DNA from: a virus
Strand: one strand, 5' to 3'
Length of the DNA: 36,891 bases
IMG/VR virus record: IMGVR_UViG_3300047551_003174
Span: 1-36,891 of that record
In this document: piece by piece, positions 32,536 through 36,891 of the stretch
Numbering within the stretch: the stretch's first letter is position 1
Layout: each line of letters begins with the position of its first letter
Program-made: the position numbers and the translations under genes
The notes under the pieces: generated by a model
What the model was told of the DNA's origin: nothing
What the model saw: only the letters and a program-made list of their open reading frames with translations
Databases searched by the model: none

Positions 32536-33395
32536 TACCAAAATATTCACACGATATAATGACATCGTTTTTTCTGTGGTTTGATAATTTTTTGATGAAC
32601 AAAAGCCAAGCATTTAAAACGTACACAACAAAATTATATAATTATTCAGACGATAGAGTAGGTGGCGGCAAAGTTGTTTATGGAAGTCCATATAAACAAT
32701 GGGTTTATGATAACGGTGTAGCGGGCGCAGTAATTCCCAGCGGTTTAACTGTGAATGGAACATTTGTCCCAACAGGAACAAGTGGATTATATTTTGATTT
32801 CGATAATGGTCGCGCAGTTTTTAATAGCGGAGTATCAACAGGCTTAAACATAACTGGAACATATACAGTTAAAGAAATAAATACATACATTACAGATCAA
32901 CCTGAAGACGATTTAATAATTGAAAATAAATATATACAAAACAGTCGTTTTACAGTTACAGAAAATTATATTAGTCCATATAATCCAGTTACTCCAGCAG
33001 CTTTTTGTTCTATCGAAACAATGGATAATGAAGGTTTTGCGTTAGGAGGTTTAGATGAAACTTCTATTAGAGTTAAAGTAGTTGGTTTTTGTGAAAATCT
33101 TTATCAGTTGGATGGTTTATTAAGCACATTTGCAGATGCATATAATACTTGTTTTAAAATTGTGCCTATGACAGGACATCCACTTGGTGAATTTAATAAA
33201 TTAAAAACAGGAGTATATCCAACAGGATACGACTATAAAAATGCAATAACAAGCCCTACGTCAATGGGGCCTTGTTACATATATAACGTAGACACATCTA
33301 AGATACGCGACAGCGTATTACGCGAACTCAATCCAACATTGCACATTGGTTTCATTGATTTTGAGATTGGAAACATTCGATATCCAAGAATTTAA
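32532..33395 (+). CDS. Neck protein in tail-terminator position
   Basis: 287 residues. It begins with an amphipathic helix (DIMTSFFLWFDNFLMNKSQA), then a beta-rich insert with Gly/Thr/Val (IPSGLTVNGTFVPTGTSGLY), and a C-terminal region with FALGGLDETSIRVKVVGFCE and LHIGFIDFEIGNIRYPR. Tail terminator proteins (lambda U-like) cap the tube and attach it to the head; they are usually 130-180 residues, so this one is long. It lies directly upstream of the major tail tube gene, the expected place. Function is positional inference. A 59-base AT-rich gap follows, suggesting separate expression of the tube gene. Confidence 0.45.
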   Translation: MIPKYSHDIMTSFFLWFDNFLMNKSQAFKTYTTKLYNYSDDRVGGGKVVYGSPYKQWVYDNGVAGAVIPSGLTVNGTFVPTGTSGLYFDFDNGRAVFNSGVSTGLNITGTYTVKEINTYITDQPEDDLIIENKYIQNSRFTVTENYISPYNPVTPAAFCSIETMDNEGFALGGLDETSIRVKVVGFCENLYQLDGLLSTFADAYNTCFKIVPMTGHPLGEFNKLKTGVYPTGYDYKNAITSPTSMGPCYIYNVDTSKIRDSVLRELNPTLHIGFIDFEIGNIRYPRI

Positions 33396-33454
33396 TTTCC
33401 CATATATTCAAAAATTCTGTAAAACATTATAACAATTTAAACAAATAAAAACAT
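33396..33454 (+). promoter_or_regulatory. Gap upstream of the tail tube gene with promoter-like sequence
   Basis: These 59 bases are AT-rich. CTGTAAAACATTATAACA is visible here, with a TGTAAA core and a TATAA-like element, about 20-35 bases before the ATG at 33455. An extra promoter before the most abundantly needed tail protein is plausible. The immediate leader (AAACAAATAAAAACAT) is A-rich and lacks an SD. Confidence 0.4.
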
Positions 33455-34882
33455 ATGTCAAGAAATCGTATAATTTATCAAAGCAAAGCTTTATTTATCG
33501 GTCCAAATTCTACAGGTATGCAGACTTGGCCGAGTGGCGCACCTCTTCCAGCTTCGTATGATCTTACAGCAACAGGATATGCAGCATTAGCCAATAATGC
33601 AAAATCATTTGCTAGAACTGGAGATTCAACCAATCTTACTGGACCCCAAGTTGTTAATGGCACTGGTCTCCTTTATAAATTAGATCGTGTACAAAATTGT
33701 AATTTTAACTTTACAATCAATCGTCAAGATATTAATGAATTTGGCAAACTTGCTCGTATCGCTACTATTGCAAATGAGCCACCAACAGTCACTTTAGATT
33801 TCAGTTATTATTTAACTGATGGTTTAAATGAGCGTTTAATGGGATTCAATTTCGGTGGCAGTTTAACAGGAAACGCTGGTGCCCCAAGCTGGGACACTCA
33901 AATGGTTTCTGGAGCCAGCGCCCTTTCTGGTTTCTTAAGAGAAACACAAGGTCAAAACTACTATATTCTTACTGTAGATGAGGGTGAAGACGTTGTCGGC
34001 GCAAGTCCAACAAGCTCAACAGACAGCATAGTTGCTATCGGTAATGGTTTCTTAACGGAATACGCATTCACCGCTTCTGTAGGCGAAGTTCCAACTGCAA
34101 ATGTTACCATTGAAGGGTTTAATATCAAGAGTGATGTTGGTCAAAATGGAGCTTTTGGCTATACTGGATCTAATCCAGCTATTGATACTTCAGCGTCACC
34201 TGCATCAAGAATTACAGGTTATAATAAGTATTATAAAATTAACGCTGCACAAATCGCAACTGATGCAGGTACAGGCGCAGCAACTGTTTCTGCTTTACGA
34301 CCCGGCGATATTGTATTAAGTTCTGTAAGTACTGATAAGACAGCTGAAGATCCAATGGTTCAAGTTACAAACTTTGGAGATGATAGCGTAAGAGTTCAAA
34401 GTTTTGGATTTACTATTCCATTAACTCGAACTGTATTAAGCCGCTTAGGCACATTATTCGGCTACAACAGAGTTGTTCAAGTTCCATTGAACATGGATGT
34501 TACAATCAATGCCCTTGTTAACGAATTGGTATCTAAAGACATGTTTGATGTTCTTTGTGGCGATCAACCTAAGAAAGACTTCACAATCACATTAAAGAAA
34601 TGCGCTGATACCACTGACACATCAGCTGAATCTAAATTAGCATTCACCTTCCGTGGTGCTATTTTAACAAGCGAAAATCATTCAACAGATATCGGTGGTA
34701 ATGAAACTGTTGATTTGACATATTCAATTCAAATCGGTGGCGCTAACGACAACGAAAACGGCATATTCATGAGCGGAAGCTACAACACTGGTAATGCAGC
34801 CTTGAATGCTGCTTATCCTTATCTTGGTTTATCAGGATTACTAACCAATTTCTACGGTATCGGTACTGCTAGAAATTATTAA
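33455..34882 (+). CDS. Major tail tube protein
   Basis: 475 residues. Seen: two beta-sandwich-like halves with alternating hydrophobic strands (QNCNFNFTINRQDINEFGKL; ANEPPTVTLDFSYYLTDGLN; GFLTEYAFTASVGEVPTANV; DSVRVQSFGFTIPLTRTVLS; ESKLAFTFRGAILTSENHST; ETVDLTYSIQIGG). Codons are noticeably more GC-rich and G-ending than in the tip genes, as for a highly expressed gene. The strong terminator directly after it also fits high expression. Residues 198-228 resemble the distal tube-like protein after the TMP. Position after the terminator-like gene and, in an inverted view, before the chaperone genes fits a tail tube. A sheath is unlikely because no contractile-tail genes are present. Confidence 0.72.
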   Translation: MSRNRIIYQSKALFIGPNSTGMQTWPSGAPLPASYDLTATGYAALANNAKSFARTGDSTNLTGPQVVNGTGLLYKLDRVQNCNFNFTINRQDINEFGKLARIATIANEPPTVTLDFSYYLTDGLNERLMGFNFGGSLTGNAGAPSWDTQMVSGASALSGFLRETQGQNYYILTVDEGEDVVGASPTSSTDSIVAIGNGFLTEYAFTASVGEVPTANVTIEGFNIKSDVGQNGAFGYTGSNPAIDTSASPASRITGYNKYYKINAAQIATDAGTGAATVSALRPGDIVLSSVSTDKTAEDPMVQVTNFGDDSVRVQSFGFTIPLTRTVLSRLGTLFGYNRVVQVPLNMDVTINALVNELVSKDMFDVLCGDQPKKDFTITLKKCADTTDTSAESKLAFTFRGAILTSENHSTDIGGNETVDLTYSIQIGGANDNENGIFMSGSYNTGNAALNAAYPYLGLSGLLTNFYGIGTARNY

Positions 34883-34898
34883 TAGATAAAAACAAATA

Positions 34899-34926
34899 AC
34901 CCCAGCCGAAAGGCTGGGGTTTTTTT
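34899..34926 (+). terminator. Intrinsic terminator, likely bidirectional
   Basis: A perfect 9-bp stem, ACCCCAGCC (34899-34907) and GGCTGGGGT (34912-34920), with a GAAA tetraloop, followed by six T residues (34921-34926) continuing into a T-rich run. It lies 16 bases after the tube stop. On the minus strand the hairpin is followed by TATTTGTTTTTATC, so it may also stop transcripts of the convergent adaptor gene ending at 34949. Confidence 0.93.
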
Positions 34927-34948
34927 ATTTTCTTTTTTTAAATTTTTT

Positions 34949-35467
34949 TTAAATAATGGAACTGTGATATCCGTAAGGATAATAAAAATAACCAGATCCA
35001 GTATAAATAGGCGAACCATCTTCGCCCGCGACTTGGCGCGGCGCAGCTTGATAAATATTATAAGCAGTTACTAAACGTTCCATTTCTTCACGCGCATCGT
35101 TAGCTAAACCACGATAAGTTTTTGCTAATTCGTTTTTATTTGTGCGGGTGATTGCGGTATCGCCTTCGCGCAAAGAAATAAAATCAACGGCTGAATCAAC
35201 GCCTCTTAATACTTGGCGTGTTTTCTTTGTATAAAATTCGTACAAATACATCTGCTTGTATATTGCACGCTCTTCTTGCTTGAAAGAATCAGTCGGCGTA
35301 AATTCGCCATTTTCGACGCTGAAACTTGTAAATATTTTATTATTTAACAAACCAACATTATTAGCTAACCAACCGCTAATAAAATAAAATTGCGCATAGC
35401 CGCTATCGTATTCAAACTCATTGGCAAAAATTTCATCCGCTAAATTGTGTACGCTATATGTAACCAT
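34949..35467 (-). CDS. Head-tail adaptor / connector-like protein
   Basis: 172 residues, mostly helical with conserved-looking aromatic patches: YAQFYFISGWLANNVGLLNN, AIYKQMYLYEFYTKKTRQVL, LAKTYRGLANDAREEMERLV. The helical bundle with a short beta loop (SFSVENGEFTP) and a proline-rich C-terminus fits head-tail adaptor proteins that bind the portal. The context agrees: it would come first in the neck order if the plus-strand block is read inverted. It ends next to the convergent terminator and begins three bases after the upstream stop. No SD was seen. The family assignment is tentative; that it is a virion neck protein is fairly likely. Confidence 0.6.
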   Translation of the reverse strand: MVTYSVHNLADEIFANEFEYDSGYAQFYFISGWLANNVGLLNNKIFTSFSVENGEFTPTDSFKQEERAIYKQMYLYEFYTKKTRQVLRGVDSAVDFISLREGDTAITRTNKNELAKTYRGLANDAREEMERLVTAYNIYQAAPRQVAGEDGSPIYTGSGYFYYPYGYHSSII

Positions 35468-35470
35468 AAA

Positions 35471-36010
35471 TTAAAACATTGAACCAGTTGTTAAATAACC
35501 ATTTCCAGTAATCGTAAATTCATTATTAGTTACAACTACTGAATACACACCTGTTTGTGATTCTTGTGCATTAGAAAGAGTGTAAGTATCAGATGTTGCG
35601 CCAACTATTTCTACTCCATCTTTGTTCCATTGGTACGAAAAACTTCCCGTTGGATATGACTCAACAGCGCAACTAAACACATAATTGGCAACACCGGTAT
35701 AAATATTAAATTGAGGAGACTGAGTAAATTTTAAATAATGTCTCCAATCTAAACCAATTTTGCGCAATATAACATCTGAAAGATATTTATAATCTTGTTC
35801 ATCTGTTTGATCGCATGGCCAATTTTGCCAATCGGGACCGTCAATGCGTACATATTGAGCGTCAAACGGCAAACCATTTGGATTTAACATCTCAACCCAT
35901 AAGCAAGGCCCACGAAGTGGACCCATAAAATCGAAATTTCCTAATACTGCTTTTAAACTTGCAACATTTTTTTCAGATGTTGGTTGAGTTTCTATATAAA
36001 CTGTATCCAT
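35471..36010 (-). CDS. Ig-like domain virion protein
   Basis: 179 residues. Residues 1-~95 form a compact domain of unknown family with several Trp/Cys positions (GPLRGPCLWVEML; DGPDWQNWPCDQTDEQDYKY; GLDWRHYLKF). Residues ~96-170 are an Ig-like fold: Cys in FSCAVESYP, Trp in FSYQWNKDGVEI, then DTYTLSNAQESQTGVYSVVV, the C-W-L-x-Y pattern of I-set-type phage Ig domains. Ig domains are common accessory modules on phage capsids and tails and often bind cell-surface sugars weakly. The fusion of Ig to a neck-region domain suggests decoration at the head-tail junction. A 41-base AT-rich gap with a palindrome precedes the start. Confidence 0.75.
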   Translation of the reverse strand: MDTVYIETQPTSEKNVASLKAVLGNFDFMGPLRGPCLWVEMLNPNGLPFDAQYVRIDGPDWQNWPCDQTDEQDYKYLSDVILRKIGLDWRHYLKFTQSPQFNIYTGVANYVFSCAVESYPTGSFSYQWNKDGVEIVGATSDTYTLSNAQESQTGVYSVVVTNNEFTITGNGYLTTGSMF

Positions 36011-36051
36011 AATTATTATTTACACTATATAAAAATATATAGAAGTAAATA
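36011..36051 (-). promoter_or_regulatory. AT-rich gap with imperfect palindrome and TGTAAATA motif
   Basis: The gap between the LamG-like and Ig-domain genes. On the minus strand GTGTAAATA (36017-36025) lies shortly before the ATG at 36010. The region also has an imperfect inverted repeat, TTTACACTATATA against the reverse complement of ATATATAGAAGTAAA. It may be a promoter, an operator-like site or a weak hairpin. There is no GC stem and so no normal terminator. Confidence 0.4.
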
Positions 36052-36789
36052 TTAAATACTGAATCTACCGCGAACAGCATTAAAATTTTGTGTTATTTCT
36101 AAAGCTGATAATTTTCTATTATAAATTTTAAACATAGCTATGGAACCATTAAAATAACCGCCAGTTCCAGCTCTGCTCGCTAAATACATTGTATCATTTC
36201 TAAAAGTAACGCTTTGATTTGTTGTAGCAGTTGATGTAGAATATCCGCCTGTACTAGAAAACGATAATAAATTTCCATTTACATAAGTTAATCTTCCTGT
36301 AGAGTCGGTAATTGTAGAAAAAACATTAACATGACAACTATATAATGTTGTACCACACGTAAATGCGTAATTTCTTCCTCCACACATACTAGTTGGATTG
36401 CTATTTGTATGACATAGTGTAGCATCATCAGTATTACCATTTGTGTTTGGCGCTAAACCAAATCCACCTGTGTTTGTATTCCAATTTGCAGAATGTTCAA
36501 AAACTATTGAATTGGTAGATGTAGACGGTTTAAACCAAACTTCTGTAGTTACAGAAGTAAAAGATGATAAATTTAATGTAGATGTAGAATTAGCATATTG
36601 ATTAGATCCATCAAAAACAAGACTGCCTCCATTTGCAGAATTAAATGTCGGACCTTCTCTCAACTTAAAAGTATTATTTCTTCCACTTAAATCAAACCAA
36701 TCATTTCCAGAGCGAGGATAACTTTTACGATCTGCCGCATCTAAATGCAAAACTAATCCATTTGTTACTATTTTAGGTCCATATTGCAT
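36052..36789 (-). CDS. LamG / concanavalin A-like lectin domain protein
   Basis: 245 residues forming essentially one jelly-roll domain. The start MQYGPKIVTNGLVLHLDAAD followed by SYPRSGNDWFDLSG is the characteristic opening of phage LamG-like proteins. Next come NGGSLVFDGSNQYANS, the strand VTTEVWFKPSTST, a Cys-containing loop region (TLCHTNSNPTSMCGGRNYAF), and the closing GYFNGSIAMFKIYNRKLSAL with ITQNFNAVRGRFSI. Such domains bind glycans and decorate capsids or tails. It is the second of at least two tandem copies; the preceding gene ends in a near-identical C-terminus. The four cysteines in the middle are unusual for an intracellularly folded virion protein. Confidence 0.85.
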   Translation of the reverse strand: MQYGPKIVTNGLVLHLDAADRKSYPRSGNDWFDLSGRNNTFKLREGPTFNSANGGSLVFDGSNQYANSTSTLNLSSFTSVTTEVWFKPSTSTNSIVFEHSANWNTNTGGFGLAPNTNGNTDDATLCHTNSNPTSMCGGRNYAFTCGTTLYSCHVNVFSTITDSTGRLTYVNGNLLSFSSTGGYSTSTATTNQSVTFRNDTMYLASRAGTGGYFNGSIAMFKIYNRKLSALEITQNFNAVRGRFSI

Positions 36790-36795
36790 AAATAA

Positions 36796-36891
36796 TTAAA
36801 TACCAAATCTGCCGCGAGTTGCGTTAAAATTTTGAAGCACTTCACTGGCAGTCAACGCTCTATTATAAATTCTGGCTATAGCAATGCTGCC
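36796..36891 (-). CDS. LamG-like protein, C-terminal end only (runs off right edge)
   Basis: An open frame on the minus strand entering from the right edge and stopping at TAA (36796-36798) gives 31 residues: GSIAIARIYNRALTASEVLQ then NFNATRGRFGI. It aligns over its whole length with the C-terminus of the adjacent LamG gene (GSIAMFKIYNRKLSALEITQ, NFNAVRGRFSI). It is therefore the end of a paralogous LamG protein. The stop is 6 bases before the next start, so both are probably co-transcribed. Confidence 0.88.
   Translation of the reverse strand, partial: GSIAIARIYNRALTASEVLQNFNATRGRFGI

Noticed and set aside
33455-34882. Tail sheath protein (contractile phage)
   Set aside because: The 475-residue size could suit a short sheath, but no baseplate or second sheath/tube pair is present and the tip genes are lambda L/K/I/J-like, so a siphovirus tube fits better.
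31448-34948. An invertible DNA switch around the plus-strand block
   Set aside because: I looked for inverted repeats at the two ends (the AT-rich divergent gap and the terminator region) and saw none of useful length, nor a recombinase gene nearby. An ancestral inversion is possible; an active switch is not supported.

Overview
This window is the neck and tail module of a tailed bacteriophage (Caudoviricetes), almost certainly a siphovirus with a lambda-like tail tip. The DNA is AT-rich (roughly one third GC by eye), genes are packed with gaps or overlaps of a few bases, and no tRNA, rRNA, integrase, insertion sequence or CRISPR array was seen. Most starts lack a clear Shine-Dalgarno sequence. 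The genetic code looks standard (TAA and TGA both act as stops). No stretch above 300 bases is without a gene; the longest gaps are 59-66 bases. The host cannot be fixed from the sequence. The SD-poor, AT-rich genes would suit a phage of Bacteroidota or another SD-poor aquatic bacterium, but that is inference.

Layout, right to left on the minus strand: the C-terminal end of one LamG-like protein and a complete second one (36891-36052), an Ig-like-domain protein (36010-35471) and a probable head-tail adaptor (35467-34949). A block of four plus-strand genes follows (31482-34882: stopper-like, neck/tail-completion-like, terminator-position protein and major tail tube). It is closed by a strong hairpin terminator shared with the convergent adaptor gene. 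Minus-strand transcription resumes at 31447 with two proteins in the tail-assembly-chaperone position, a giant 3727-residue tape measure protein (TMP), a tube-like distal protein, fibre/adhesin-like proteins, a second tube-like protein, a protein with two M-like domains, an unknown protein, then homologues of lambda L, K, I (twice) and J. It ends with a large tip adhesin and the start of a collagen-like fibre that runs off the left edge.

The genes work together to build a long non-contractile tail. The tube and TMP set its length, the chaperones load the TMP, L/K/I/J build the tip, and several proteins with beta-rich, LamG, Ig or carbohydrate-module-like segments probably decorate the virion and bind the host.

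The most striking element is inside the TMP. Seven copies of the heptapeptide GFIPNFA (one is GMIPNFA) separate a series of globular segments, about residues 643-2088, that do not look like tape measure sequence. Two carry PD-(D/E)XK nuclease-like motifs, one a P-loop, one an ADP-ribosyltransferase-like motif set, and two are unrecognised. This resembles a polyvalent effector cassette embedded in the protein that enters the cell ahead of the DNA. A second notable point is that inverting the plus-strand block would restore the textbook siphovirus order from adaptor to TMP.
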